Below are positions 15,796 through 24,147 of a stretch of 51,690 bases of DNA, one piece after another. Positions within the stretch are counted from its first letter, which is position 1, and each line of letters opens with the position of its first letter. The notes beneath the pieces are model-generated. The model saw only the letters and a list, made by a program, of their open reading frames with translations, did no database searches and was not told where the DNA came from. This stretch comes from Streptomyces humi. Lineage in GTDB: Bacteria; Actinomycetota; Actinomycetes; Streptomycetales; Streptomycetaceae. The position numbers and the translations under genes were made by a program. The DNA lies in contig NZ_LBMU02000130.1 in NCBI RefSeq assembly GCF_001005085.2, forward strand, positions 1-51,690. Direction: 5' to 3'.

Positions 15796-16797
15796 GTGCG
15801 GAAAGTATGGGTGATCGGTGGCGCGGCGGTCGGCCTCGGGCTGAGCTTCGTCATGCTGCTCGTCGTCGGGGTGTACGTCGTCGCCGGGAACCTCCTCAAC
15901 GGGGTCGAGGGCGCCACCAAGAACCTGGCGAAGGGCTCGGTGCCGGCCGCGTACTCGGCCCTCGTGCAGAAGTGGGGCAACCTCTGCCCCGCGATCAACC
16001 CCGCCCTGCTCGCCGCCCAGCTGTACCAGGAGAGCGGCTTCAACCCGAGGGCGCAGAGCGCGGCGGCCGCGCAGGGGATAGCTCAGTTCATCCCGGGGAC
16101 CTGGGCCACCCACGGCATCGACGGCAACGGCGACGGAGTGCGGGACGTCTGGGACCCGAATGACGCGATTCCGTCGGCCGCCTCCTACGACTGCCAGCTC
16201 GCCTCGTACGTCAAGGACGTCCCCGGCGACATCTCCGACAACATGCTCGCCGCGTACAACGCGGGGGCGTACGCGGTCATCAAGTACAAGGGTGTGCCGC
16301 CGTACGCGGAGACCCAGAACTACGTCAAGACGATCACCACGCTGGAGGACAGCTTCGCCGCGCCGGTCAGCCGGCTCTCGCCCACCAAGCAGGCCGCCGG
16401 GGCCATCACCTACGCCCAGAACAAGCTGGGCACCCCCTACCTCTGGGGCGGCAACGGCACAGCTCAGGACGGTGGCCGCTTCGACTGCTCGGGGCTGACG
16501 AAGGCGGCGTACGCGAGCGTCGGGATCACCCTGCCGCGGGTCGCCAACGACCAGTACAACGCCGGTCCGCACCCCTCCCGCAACGAACTGCTCCCGGGCG
16601 ACCTGGTGTTCTTCTCCACCGATCTCTCCAACTCCCGGGCCATCCACCACGTGGGTATCTACGTCGGAGGCGGGTACATGATCGACGCGCCGTACACCGG
16701 GGCCGTCATCCGCTTCGACCCCATCGACTCGGCAGACTACTTCGGGGCCACCCGCGTCACCGAAGATGGCGCGAAAGCGCTCCCCACAACGGTGTGA
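15796..16797 (+). CDS. bifunctional wall hydrolase: lytic transglycosylase plus NlpC/P60 (VirB1/CwlT-like)
   Basis: This 333-aa protein has a membrane anchor (about 7-31), a soluble lytic transglycosylase domain (about 56-165; catalytic E79 in YQESGFNPRAQS, then AQGIAQFIPGTW and MLAAYNAG), and a C-terminal NlpC/P60 peptidase (about 200-315; C231 in RFDCSGL, H285 in HHVGIYVGG). This two-domain layout matches the wall hydrolases of Gram-positive conjugation systems such as CwlT and TcpG. That supports a functional link to the T4SS-like operon at 1307-8629. The start at GTG 15796 has GGAGGG about 8 nt ahead; an ATG at 15778 is the alternative. Confidence 0.88.
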   Translation: MRKVWVIGGAAVGLGLSFVMLLVVGVYVVAGNLLNGVEGATKNLAKGSVPAAYSALVQKWGNLCPAINPALLAAQLYQESGFNPRAQSAAAAQGIAQFIPGTWATHGIDGNGDGVRDVWDPNDAIPSAASYDCQLASYVKDVPGDISDNMLAAYNAGAYAVIKYKGVPPYAETQNYVKTITTLEDSFAAPVSRLSPTKQAAGAITYAQNKLGTPYLWGGNGTAQDGGRFDCSGLTKAAYASVGITLPRVANDQYNAGPHPSRNELLPGDLVFFSTDLSNSRAIHHVGIYVGGGYMIDAPYTGAVIRFDPIDSADYFGATRVTEDGAKALPTTV

Positions 16798-16989
16798 ACC
16801 GAGCGTGAAACACACCCCTGAGCTGCGGCTTTGTGTCTCTCTTCGATAACGTCTGCGTGATCATTCGGTGGAGGGTGGAACGTAGGGGCGTAGGCCGTGC
16901 GTTCCTGTTGACGTAGCCGACCACGGGGGTGGCAGCGAGCGACGCACACCAGGTGCGTCCCGGAACGACGACGAAGGGGCCGCAGCACG

Positions 16990-17682
16990 ATGGCTGTACT
17001 CGCCGAATCCGGATCCAACCCCGATGTCGACCTGCTCTACGACATCAACGGCCTGGCCAAGGACGCGCCGCGCTGGTTCGACCGCGGCATGGAGTTCGTC
17101 GGGGAGTACGGGCTGCTGGTCGCGATGGTGCTGCTGGTGGTGTGGTGCTGGTGGTCGGTACGGCGCCGGGGTGACGAGGACGCGCCGGCCACCCTCGCCG
17201 CGCTGGTCTGGGCGCCGCTCGCCGCCGCCGTCGCCGTGCTCGTGAACGTTCCCATCCGCGGTTTCGTGGAGCGCCCCCGGCCGTTCCGCACCCACCAGGG
17301 TCTCGACGTCCTGGTCTCCGGCAAGACCGACTACTCCTTCGTGAGCGACCACGCGACGATCACCATGGCGCTGGGCGTCGGCCTGTTCGTCGCCAACCGC
17401 CGCTTCGGCCTGGCCGGCATAGGGCTGGCGCTGGCCGAGGGCTTCTGCCGGGTCTACATGGGCGTGCACTACCCGACCGACGTGGTCGGCGGCTTCGCCC
17501 TGGGCACGGCGGTCGTCCTTCTCCTCTCCCCCCTGGCCACCGCCCTGCTGACACCGGTCCTGAAGGCGGTCGAGTCCTCGCCGAGGGCGGGCTGGATCGT
17601 ACGGCGCCGATCAGCGACGGTGGACCTGGTACCGGGAGCGCGCACGACGATGGAGCCGACGGACCGCGATCTGGCGGCGTGA
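16990..17682 (+). CDS. PAP2-superfamily membrane phosphatase
   Basis: This 230-aa integral membrane protein carries the three PAP2 motifs in slightly altered form: R90-x6-R97-P98 (Arg replacing the usual first Lys), S119-D120-H121 (SDH in place of SGH), and C153-R154 followed by H160 and D164 (CRVYMGVHYPTD). About five to six membrane segments flank the motifs. Relatives dephosphorylate lipid phosphates or undecaprenyl pyrophosphate on the outer membrane face. The gene fits the phosphate-related surroundings but has no visible PHO box. The C-terminal 40 residues are hydrophilic and variable. Confidence 0.85.
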   Translation: MAVLAESGSNPDVDLLYDINGLAKDAPRWFDRGMEFVGEYGLLVAMVLLVVWCWWSVRRRGDEDAPATLAALVWAPLAAAVAVLVNVPIRGFVERPRPFRTHQGLDVLVSGKTDYSFVSDHATITMALGVGLFVANRRFGLAGIGLALAEGFCRVYMGVHYPTDVVGGFALGTAVVLLLSPLATALLTPVLKAVESSPRAGWIVRRRSATVDLVPGARTTMEPTDRDLAA

Positions 17683-17687
17683 GCGCA

Positions 17688-17732
17688 GCGCCCCGTAAGG
17701 GCCGCGGGGAACTGCGCGATCAGCCCCCGCGC
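17688..17732 (+). repeat. dispersed Streptomyces palindromic element, copy 1
   Basis: This copy contains the GCGGGGAACTGCGCGATCAG core that recurs in inverse orientation at the right end of the window (51651-51690) and in diverged form at 24040-24066. It starts 6 bp past the PAP2 stop, between convergent genes, the typical setting of this widespread Streptomyces intergenic element. It may help termination. Confidence 0.7.
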
Positions 17733-17773
17733 AGCCGCAGCCGGACCGCGAAGTCCTACACCCCTGCTGGGTC

Positions 17774-19333
17774 CTACAGCCCCTGCGGGTAAGAGAAGAA
17801 CCGGTTCGGGTCGTACTGCTGCTTCACCTTGCCGAGCTTCGTCACCGCGTCCCCGTAGTACGCCTTCTTCCAGCCCGTCAGCGTCGGGTCCGTGTAGTTC
17901 TGGTACGCCGCGCCGGAGGCGTACGGCTTCATCGCGGTGTGCGCCGCGTTCAGCCATGACTGGCCCGTGCTGCCGGAGGCCCCCGCACCCCACGACACGA
18001 TGTACTGCGCCAGCATCCGCGACCGCCGGTGCACGAACGCCGTCGCCGTCGGCGCGACCCGGTTCACCGCCCCGCCGAGCGCCGTGAACGCGATGCTCCC
18101 CGCACCGCCCCGCACCGAGCCGATCTGGCGCAGCGCCGTCTGGATGCCGGCCGCCGACAGCGAGCGGTCGAAGAAGTCGGAGCGGGCCGTGTACGTCTCG
18201 CGGCCGAGCCTGCCCTGGGGCGAGCGGCCCGGCGTGGCACCGGGCAGGTGGCACTGGGGCTCGGTGGCGAAGGAGGAGCAGCCGGCGTAGATCTCCATCA
18301 CCTCCTCGTAGGCGTGGCGGCGCAGCGACACCGAGGAGGCGTCGGCACCCGCCCTGTGGGCGAGGGCGTCGACCGCGTTTTGCAGCTCGCCGTACGTTCC
18401 CATCGAGAAGCAGGCCACCGAGACGCGTGGGCCGCTGCCCGAGTTCTCCAGGTGCAGCGAGGACCAGATCTCGTCCGGCTGCGACGGGCCCCACTCCTGC
18501 CAGGCCTTCAGCACCTGCGCGGCCCTCGACCACGGCCAGGTCAGGTACGCCGTCACACCCTGCGGGGTCGGGTGGGTCCTGAACTGGAGCTCCGTGACGA
18601 CGCCGAAGTTCCCGTTGCCCGCGCCGCGCAGCGCCCAGTACAGGTCCTTGTTGGTGCTCGCGTTGGCGACCACCTGCGTGCCGTCGGCGGTGACGAGCGT
18701 CGCCTGGGTCAGGCTGTCGCAGGTCAGGCCGTACGCCCGGGACGCGACCCCGTGGCCGCCGCCGAGCACCAGGCCGGAGACGCCGACCGTGGGGCAGGAG
18801 CCCGCCGGGATGGTGACGCCCTTGGCGGCGAGACCCCGGTAGACGTCGATCAGCTTGGAGCCGGCGCCGACGACCGCCGTACCGCCGCCGACGCGGATGC
18901 GGTTGAGCTTGGACACGTCGAGGATCAGCCGGCCGTCGCCGGAGGAGTAGCCCGCGTAGGAGTGGCCGCCGTTACGGATGGCGATCTTCAGGCCGTGGGC
19001 CTGGGCGTAGGAGAGGGTCGTGCGGATGTCGTCGGCGTGGGCGACGTACGCGACCGCCGACGGCTTCAGGCTGTCGAAGCGGGTGTTGTAGAGCTGGTGC
19101 GCGGTCGTCCAGTTCGCCTCGCCGGGGCGCACCAGGGTGCCGTCGAGGGCGTGTGCGAGGGCGGTCCAGTTGGCCGCCGCCGCTGCACTGGTGGTCTTCA
19201 GGGCCGTACGAGAGGATCGAGACGACGTCGGCGCGGTCGTCCGTGACGCGGCCGCGCCCCCTGAGCTGCACCCCGTCAGTGCGGTCGCCGCGATGGCGGC
19301 TGCCCCGCCCGATATGAAGGTACGCCGTTCCAT
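17774..19333 (-). CDS. secreted FAD-linked oxidase (berberine-bridge-enzyme family), bicovalent flavin type
   Basis: This 519-aa protein has an N-terminal export signal with twin arginines (MERRTFISGG) and a lipobox LTGC (C22). The FAD-binding domain (about 85-260) includes RNGGHSYAGYS with H124 and PAGSCPTVGVSG with C180, the two residues that tether FAD in bicovalent family members. The C-terminal BBE domain ends YDPNRFFSYPQGL. Relatives oxidise sugars, alkaloids or polyketides with release of peroxide; the substrate here is unknown. The start at 19333 is favoured over an upstream in-frame start at 19483 because the signal peptide begins there. It is divergent from pstS. Confidence 0.87.
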   Translation of the reverse strand: MERRTFISGGAAAIAATALTGCSSGGAAASRTTAPTSSRSSRTALKTTSAAAAANWTALAHALDGTLVRPGEANWTTAHQLYNTRFDSLKPSAVAYVAHADDIRTTLSYAQAHGLKIAIRNGGHSYAGYSSGDGRLILDVSKLNRIRVGGGTAVVGAGSKLIDVYRGLAAKGVTIPAGSCPTVGVSGLVLGGGHGVASRAYGLTCDSLTQATLVTADGTQVVANASTNKDLYWALRGAGNGNFGVVTELQFRTHPTPQGVTAYLTWPWSRAAQVLKAWQEWGPSQPDEIWSSLHLENSGSGPRVSVACFSMGTYGELQNAVDALAHRAGADASSVSLRRHAYEEVMEIYAGCSSFATEPQCHLPGATPGRSPQGRLGRETYTARSDFFDRSLSAAGIQTALRQIGSVRGGAGSIAFTALGGAVNRVAPTATAFVHRRSRMLAQYIVSWGAGASGSTGQSWLNAAHTAMKPYASGAAYQNYTDPTLTGWKKAYYGDAVTKLGKVKQQYDPNRFFSYPQGL

Positions 19334-19703
19334 GCCCGTGCCTTTCGTCGGCTGTCCTGGGACGAGACGGCGCCCGTCGCACACGGGTTCCCATGCCTGT
19401 GCAACGAACGCTGTGACGTCGTAACGGCTGTGATGACGAACGGCGAAGAAATGTTCGCGTAACCCGTTGGTCGGAACCTTCACGTGCCCTCACCGTGAGC
19501 GTTCCGTGACCTAACCAGGCCGATGGCAGGGGTTCACCCTCCGTTCACTTGTGCCCATCGGCGGCTTCACCTGATCTGCCTACTTTCGGCCGTACGCGAT
19601 GCGGTGAGCGGTCGTGAACGCCCGGTCGGGGCGGCGCCCCTCACCACGTCACCACTACTTCGCACGCCGCCGAAGGTGGCGCCTCTGGAAGGAACTCCCG
19701 AAA
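19334..19703. other. divergent intergenic region between the flavoprotein gene and pstS
   Basis: This 370-bp region holds the PHO box (19532-19575), a pstS -10-like TACTTT (19581-19586), and an approximately 110-nt pstS leader. No other gene is apparent. Confidence 0.6.
19532..19575 (+). promoter_or_regulatory. PHO box of pstS (PhoP binding site)
   Basis: Four units in exact 11-nt register are present: GTTCACCCTCC (19532), GTTCACTTGTG (19543), a degenerate CCCATCGGCGG (19554) and CTTCACCTGAT (19565). The first two match the Streptomyces PhoP direct repeat unit GTTCACC-N4. A -10-like TACTTT follows at 19581. Phosphate starvation should activate pstS through PhoP from here. Confidence 0.88.
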
Positions 19704-20834
19704 GTGAAGCTTCAGCGCAAGAACCGGCTGCGCGCCCTGTCTCTCGGTGCTGTCGCCGTCTCCGGCGCCCTGGCCCTTACGGCGTGCGGCTCCGACGACA
19801 ACGGTGGCGGCAGCGGTTCGAGCACGTCCTCGGCCTCCGCCAACGCCAGCTCCATCAAGTGCGACAACGCCAAGGGCCAGCTGCTCGCCGACGGCTCCTC
19901 CGCGCAGAAGAACGCGATCGACGCCTGGGTCAAGAACTTCTCCCAGGCCTGTGGTGTGCAGATCAACTACAAGGGCTCCGGCTCCGGCGCCGGCGTGACC
20001 GCCTTCACGCAGGGCCAGGTCGCCTTCGCCGGTTCGGACTCCGCGCTGAAGCCCGAAGAGGTCACCGCCTCCAAGAAGATCTGCTCCGGCGGCCAGGGCA
20101 TCGACCTCCCGATGGTCGGCGGCGCGATCGCGATCGGTTACAACGTCCCGGGTGTCGACAACCTGGTCCTGGACGCGCCGACCCTCGCGAAGATCTTCGA
20201 CAGCAAGATCACCAACTGGAACGACGCGGCGATCAAGAAGCTGAACCCCGACGCGAAGCTCCCGAACCTGAAGATCCAGGCGTTCCACCGCTCGGACGAG
20301 TCGGGTACGACGGACAACCTGACCAAGTACCTGATCGCCACCACCCCGGACAACTGGAAGTACTCCGGCGGCAAGGCCTGGCAGGCCAAGGGCGGCCAGT
20401 CCGCTCCGCAGTCCGCGGGTGTCGCCCAGCAGGTCAAGCAGACCTCCGGCGCCATCGGCTACTTCGAGCTCTCCTACGTCTCGGACGGCATCAAGGCCGC
20501 CAACATCGACACGGGCGCCAGCAAGCCGGTCGCCCCGTCCACCGAGTCCGCCACCGCCGACATCGCGGCCGCCAAGGTCGTCGGCACCGGCAAGGACCTG
20601 TCGCTGCAACTCGACTACAAGACCAAGGCCGAGGGCGCGTACCCGATCAGCCTGGTCACCTACGAGATCGCCTGCGACAAGGGCAACAAGGCCGACACCC
20701 TCCCGGCGACCAAGGCGTTCCTGCGCTACATCGCCTCCGAGGACGGCCAGAAGGTCCTCTCCACGATCGACTACGCGCCGATCCCCGACGAGATCATCGC
20801 CAAGGTCCGCACCACCATCGAGGGCCTGAGCTAA
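19704..20834 (+). CDS. pstS: phosphate ABC transporter substrate-binding lipoprotein PstS
   Basis: This 376-aa extracellular lipoprotein binds inorganic phosphate and delivers it to PstCA. A lipoprotein signal peptide ends in the lipobox LTAC (C28), followed by a Gly/Ser-rich linker and a class II periplasmic-binding-protein fold. Phosphate-contacting regions include GSGSGAGVTAF, FAGSDSAL and HRSDESGTTDN. The start is GTG 19704 with AAGGAA upstream. Distal to a strong PHO box, it is the first gene of pstSCAB. Hairpins between pstS and pstC probably let pstS be expressed in excess. Confidence 0.96.
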   Translation: MKLQRKNRLRALSLGAVAVSGALALTACGSDDNGGGSGSSTSSASANASSIKCDNAKGQLLADGSSAQKNAIDAWVKNFSQACGVQINYKGSGSGAGVTAFTQGQVAFAGSDSALKPEEVTASKKICSGGQGIDLPMVGGAIAIGYNVPGVDNLVLDAPTLAKIFDSKITNWNDAAIKKLNPDAKLPNLKIQAFHRSDESGTTDNLTKYLIATTPDNWKYSGGKAWQAKGGQSAPQSAGVAQQVKQTSGAIGYFELSYVSDGIKAANIDTGASKPVAPSTESATADIAAAKVVGTGKDLSLQLDYKTKAEGAYPISLVTYEIACDKGNKADTLPATKAFLRYIASEDGQKVLSTIDYAPIPDEIIAKVRTTIEGLS

Positions 20835-20844
20835 AGATCCGCGA

Positions 20845-20877
20845 GTGCGGCCGAGTCCCCCAGGGGCCCGGCCGCAC
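20845..20877 (+). terminator. hairpin between pstS and pstC, first
   Basis: A 9-bp perfect stem (GTGCGGCCG, 20845-20853, with 20869-20877) has a loop that can itself partly pair. It lies 10 bp after the pstS stop. It probably acts as a partial terminator or mRNA-stabilising 3' structure. Confidence 0.65.
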
Positions 20878-20898
20878 CGTCCGGTGCACCGCCGCCCG

Positions 20899-20934
20899 GA
20901 GCCGTACGCCCTCACAAGCCGGGACGTACGGCTC
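20899..20934 (+). terminator. hairpin between pstS and pstC, second
   Basis: A 10-bp perfect stem (GAGCCGTACG, 20899-20908, with 20925-20934) has a 16-nt loop, 44 bp ahead of pstC. With the first hairpin it could set the ratio of binding protein to permease. Confidence 0.5.
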
Positions 20935-20978
20935 CTCCGAGCCGCCCGCGAGCGCGGCTCCGCAGACCGGAGAACCCG

Positions 20979-21986
20979 ATGGACATATCCACGCAGACGA
21001 CAGACGCACCGCCTCCCACCCCACAGCCTGGCATCGCCGAGCAGAAGCGCAACGCCCGCGGCGCCACCCGCGCCGGTGACCGGGTCTTCCTCGGTCTCTC
21101 CCGCGGTTCCGGCATCCTGCTCCTGGTGATCATGGCCGCGATCGCGGTCTTCCTCACCTACCGCGCCGCCCTCGCGATCAGCCGCGACCACGGCAACTTC
21201 CTCACCACCTTCGAGTGGAACACCAACGTCATCCCGCCGACCTTCGGTGTCGCGGTCCTGGCCTTCGGCACGATCGTCTCCTCGATCATCGCCATGGCCA
21301 TCGCCGTCCCGATCGCCGTCGCGATCGCGCTGTTCATCACGCACTACGCGCCGCGCCGGATGGCCGGCCCGGTCGCCTACGTGATCGACCTGCTCGCCGC
21401 CGTGCCGTCCATCGTGTACGGCCTGTGGGGCGCGCTGGTCCTCGTACCGCACATGACCGGCCTGTTCGGCTGGCTCGACGACTTCTTCGGCTGGACCGGG
21501 ATCTTCTCCTGGGACGGCGGGGCGCCGCGCTCGATGCTCACCGTCGGCATCCTGCTCGCCATCATGATCCTGCCGGTCATCACCAACGTGAGCCGCGAGG
21601 TCTTCCGCCAGGTCCCGCAGATGCACGAGGAGGCCGCGCTGGCCCTCGGCGCCACGCGCTGGGAGGTCGTCCGCATGGCGGTGCTGCCCTTCGGGCGCTC
21701 CGGTGTGATCTCCGCCTCGATGCTCGGCCTCGGCCGCGCGCTCGGCGAGACGATGGCCGTCGCCACCGTGCTCTCCCCGGACTTCGACATCCACGCCAGC
21801 CTGCTCAACCCGGGCGGCGGCACCTTCGCCCAGAACATCGCCAGCAAGTTCAGCGAGGCGACCGCCGACGGCCGTGACGCGCTCATCGCCTCCGGTCTGG
21901 TCCTGTTCGTCATCACGCTGCTGGTCAACGGCGCGGCCCGGATCATCATCCAGCGCCGTGCGGAGTACTCGGGGGCCAACGCATGA
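20979..21986 (+). CDS. pstC: phosphate ABC transporter permease PstC
   Basis: This 335-aa inner-membrane subunit has a hydrophilic N terminus and about six transmembrane helices. The EAA loop EEAALALGATRWEVVRMAVLPFGRSGV contacts PstB. It forms the phosphate channel with PstA. The start is ATG 20979 with GGAG upstream. Its stop overlaps the pstA start (ATGA), so the two permeases should be translated in equal amounts. Confidence 0.95.
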   Translation: MDISTQTTDAPPPTPQPGIAEQKRNARGATRAGDRVFLGLSRGSGILLLVIMAAIAVFLTYRAALAISRDHGNFLTTFEWNTNVIPPTFGVAVLAFGTIVSSIIAMAIAVPIAVAIALFITHYAPRRMAGPVAYVIDLLAAVPSIVYGLWGALVLVPHMTGLFGWLDDFFGWTGIFSWDGGAPRSMLTVGILLAIMILPVITNVSREVFRQVPQMHEEAALALGATRWEVVRMAVLPFGRSGVISASMLGLGRALGETMAVATVLSPDFDIHASLLNPGGGTFAQNIASKFSEATADGRDALIASGLVLFVITLLVNGAARIIIQRRAEYSGANA

Positions 21987-23044
21987 GCACCGCAGCAGTC
22001 GCCGGCAAGCGCACCAGCACGCTCCAGGGCGCCAGCCTCCCCAAGTGGTCCCCGTACGCGATCGTCGGCGGGTCCATCGTCCTGGGCGTGGCCATCGGAC
22101 TGGCCGCCGGCCTGGACAGCAAGGTCCAGTGGGGCCTGATCGCCGGCCTCCTCTACGTCTTCGGCACCTACGGCATCGCCGCCCGGGTCGAGGGCAGCCG
22201 CCAGGCCAAGGACCGCGTCGCGACCTCCCTGGTCTGGGTCGCCTTCGTCATCGCCGTGGTCCCGCTGGTCTCCCTGATCTGGGTGACCATCTCGCGCGGC
22301 GTGAAGGTCCTGGACGTCTACTTCCTCACCCACTCCATGGGCGTCGTCGCCGACTCCCAGCCCGGCGGTGGCGCCTACGCGGCCATCATCGGCTCCCTGG
22401 AGCAGGTCGGCCTCGCCACCCTGATCGGCGCCCCGATCGGCATCCTCACCGCGGTCTACCTCGTCGAGTACGGGCGCGGCCGGCTGGCCAAGTCGGTCAC
22501 CTTCTTCGTGGACGTGATGACGGGCATCCCGTCGATCGTCGCGGGTCTGTTCATCCTCAGCATCATGCTGATCTTCAACATGGAGCCGTTCGGCTTCGCC
22601 GGATCGCTCGCCCTGGCCATCCTGATGATGCCGGTGGTCGTGCGCTCCACCGAGGAGATGCTCAAGCTCGTCCCGAACGAGCTGCGCGAGGCGTCCCTGG
22701 CGCTCGGCGTGCCCAAGTGGCGCACCATCCTGAAGGTGGTCCTGCCGACCTCCATCGGCGGTATCACGACCGGCGTCATGCTGGCCGTGGCCCGTATCGC
22801 GGGCGAGACCGCTCCGGTCCTGCTGCTGGTGTTCGGCAACCCGTTCATCAACAACAACCCCTTCGAGGGTGCGCAGTCGTCGCTGCCGCTGTTCATCTAC
22901 CAGCAGTACGCGAACAGCGCCGGTGCCAACGCGGCCTACGACCGTGCCTGGGCGGCCTCGCTCACGCTGATCGCCTTCGTGATGATCCTGAACCTGGTGG
23001 CCCGCGGCATCGCCCGCTGGAAGGCCCCGAAGACCGGTCGCTGA
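21983..23044 (+). CDS. pstA: phosphate ABC transporter permease PstA
   Basis: This 353-aa second channel subunit has two extra N-terminal hydrophobic segments before the six-helix core and the EAA loop REASLALGVPKWRTILKVVLPTSIGGI. It overlaps pstC by 4 nt and is followed by pstB after 40 bp. The LLLVFGNPFINNNPFEG segment near the C terminus is typical of PstA. Confidence 0.95.
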   Translation: MSTAAVAGKRTSTLQGASLPKWSPYAIVGGSIVLGVAIGLAAGLDSKVQWGLIAGLLYVFGTYGIAARVEGSRQAKDRVATSLVWVAFVIAVVPLVSLIWVTISRGVKVLDVYFLTHSMGVVADSQPGGGAYAAIIGSLEQVGLATLIGAPIGILTAVYLVEYGRGRLAKSVTFFVDVMTGIPSIVAGLFILSIMLIFNMEPFGFAGSLALAILMMPVVVRSTEEMLKLVPNELREASLALGVPKWRTILKVVLPTSIGGITTGVMLAVARIAGETAPVLLLVFGNPFINNNPFEGAQSSLPLFIYQQYANSAGANAAYDRAWAASLTLIAFVMILNLVARGIARWKAPKTGR

Positions 23045-23084
23045 CCGGCCTCACAGCGACCGACCGTCTGGAAGTGAAGAAGTA

Positions 23085-23861
23085 ATGTCCAAGCGAATCG
23101 ACGTAAGCGGGCTCACCGCCTACTACGGCTCCCACAAGGCCATCGACGACATCTCGATGAACATCGAGCCGCGGACCGTCACGGCGTTCATCGGCCCCTC
23201 CGGCTGCGGCAAGTCGACGTTCCTGCGCACGCTGAACCGGATGCACGAGGTCACCCCCGGTGGCCGGGTCGAGGGCAAGGTCCTCCTCGACGACGAGAAC
23301 CTGTACGGCGCCGGTATCGACCCCGTGTCGGTGCGCCGTGAGGTCGGCATGGTGTTCCAGCGTCCGAACCCGTTCCCCACGATGTCGATCTTCGACAACG
23401 TGGCCGCGGGGCTGAAGCTGAACGGCAACTTCAAGAAGAGCGAGCTGGGCGACGTCGTCGAGAAGTCGCTCAAGGGCGCGAACCTCTGGAACGAGGTCAA
23501 GGACCGCCTGAACAAGCCGGGCTCCGGTCTCTCCGGTGGTCAGCAGCAGCGGCTGTGCATCGCCCGTGCGATCGCGGTCGAGCCGAAGGTGCTGCTCATG
23601 GACGAGCCCTGCTCCGCCCTCGACCCGATCTCCACCCTCGCCATCGAGGACCTGATCGGTGAGCTGAAGGAGCGCTTCACGATCGTCATCGTGACGCACA
23701 ACATGCAGCAGGCGGCGCGGGTCTCCGACCGTACGGCGTTCTTCAACCTCGCGGCCGTGGGCCAGCCCGGCAAGCTGATCGAGATCGACGACACGGAGCG
23801 GATCTTCTCCAACCCGTCGGTCCAGGCCACGGAGGACTACATCTCCGGCCGCTTCGGCTGA
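23085..23861 (+). CDS. pstB: phosphate ABC transporter ATPase PstB
   Basis: This 258-aa ATPase energises phosphate uptake through PstCA. Walker A is GPSGCGKS (37-44), the signature is LSGGQQQRL (149-157), Walker B is LLMDEP (170-175), and the switch histidine is in VTHNM. The C terminus (TEDYISGRFG) is characteristic of PstB. No phoU follows. A strong terminator ends the operon. Confidence 0.96.
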   Translation: MSKRIDVSGLTAYYGSHKAIDDISMNIEPRTVTAFIGPSGCGKSTFLRTLNRMHEVTPGGRVEGKVLLDDENLYGAGIDPVSVRREVGMVFQRPNPFPTMSIFDNVAAGLKLNGNFKKSELGDVVEKSLKGANLWNEVKDRLNKPGSGLSGGQQQRLCIARAIAVEPKVLLMDEPCSALDPISTLAIEDLIGELKERFTIVIVTHNMQQAARVSDRTAFFNLAAVGQPGKLIEIDDTERIFSNPSVQATEDYISGRFG

Positions 23862-23916
23862 GCCGACCCTGACCCCTCGCGGTGCTGCATGGCGGTGCCA
23901 CCGCGAGGACGCAAGA

Positions 23917-23947
23917 GGGCCCGCCCCTGGCTCCCGGGGGCGGGCCC
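23917..23947 (+). terminator. terminator of pstSCAB
   Basis: An 11-bp perfect G+C stem (GGGCCCGCCCC, 23917-23927, with 23937-23947) has a 9-nt loop, 55 bp after pstB. Confidence 0.8.
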
Positions 23948-24039
23948 GTCTGCGTCTCCTCGTGTGCGGCCGGGTGGGGTGGGCGGCGCGGAGGGGGTGG
24001 GCGGCGTGGCCGTAGGGCGACCGCCGGTCCGTCGTGCCC

Positions 24040-24066
24040 GCTCGCGCGGTTCCCCGCGCCCCTGAC
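24040..24066 (-). repeat. dispersed Streptomyces element, diverged copy
   Basis: The plus strand reads CGCGCGGTTCCCCGCGCCCC, which in reverse complement is a shortened version of the GGGGAACTGCGCGATCAG element seen at 17688 and 51651. It lies between convergent pstB and pit. Confidence 0.5.
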
Positions 24067-24147
24067 AGGGCGCTGCCCTGCCCCCCGTCGGGGACGGCGG
24101 TCGCCTGTGGTCGGAAACGGCCCTGCCCGGCTGGGCGGAGGCGGGGG

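Noticed and set aside
1307..16797. Integrative conjugative element with att sites
   Set aside because: No integrase, relaxase, tRNA gene or direct-repeat borders seen. A chromosomal T4SS-like locus fits better.
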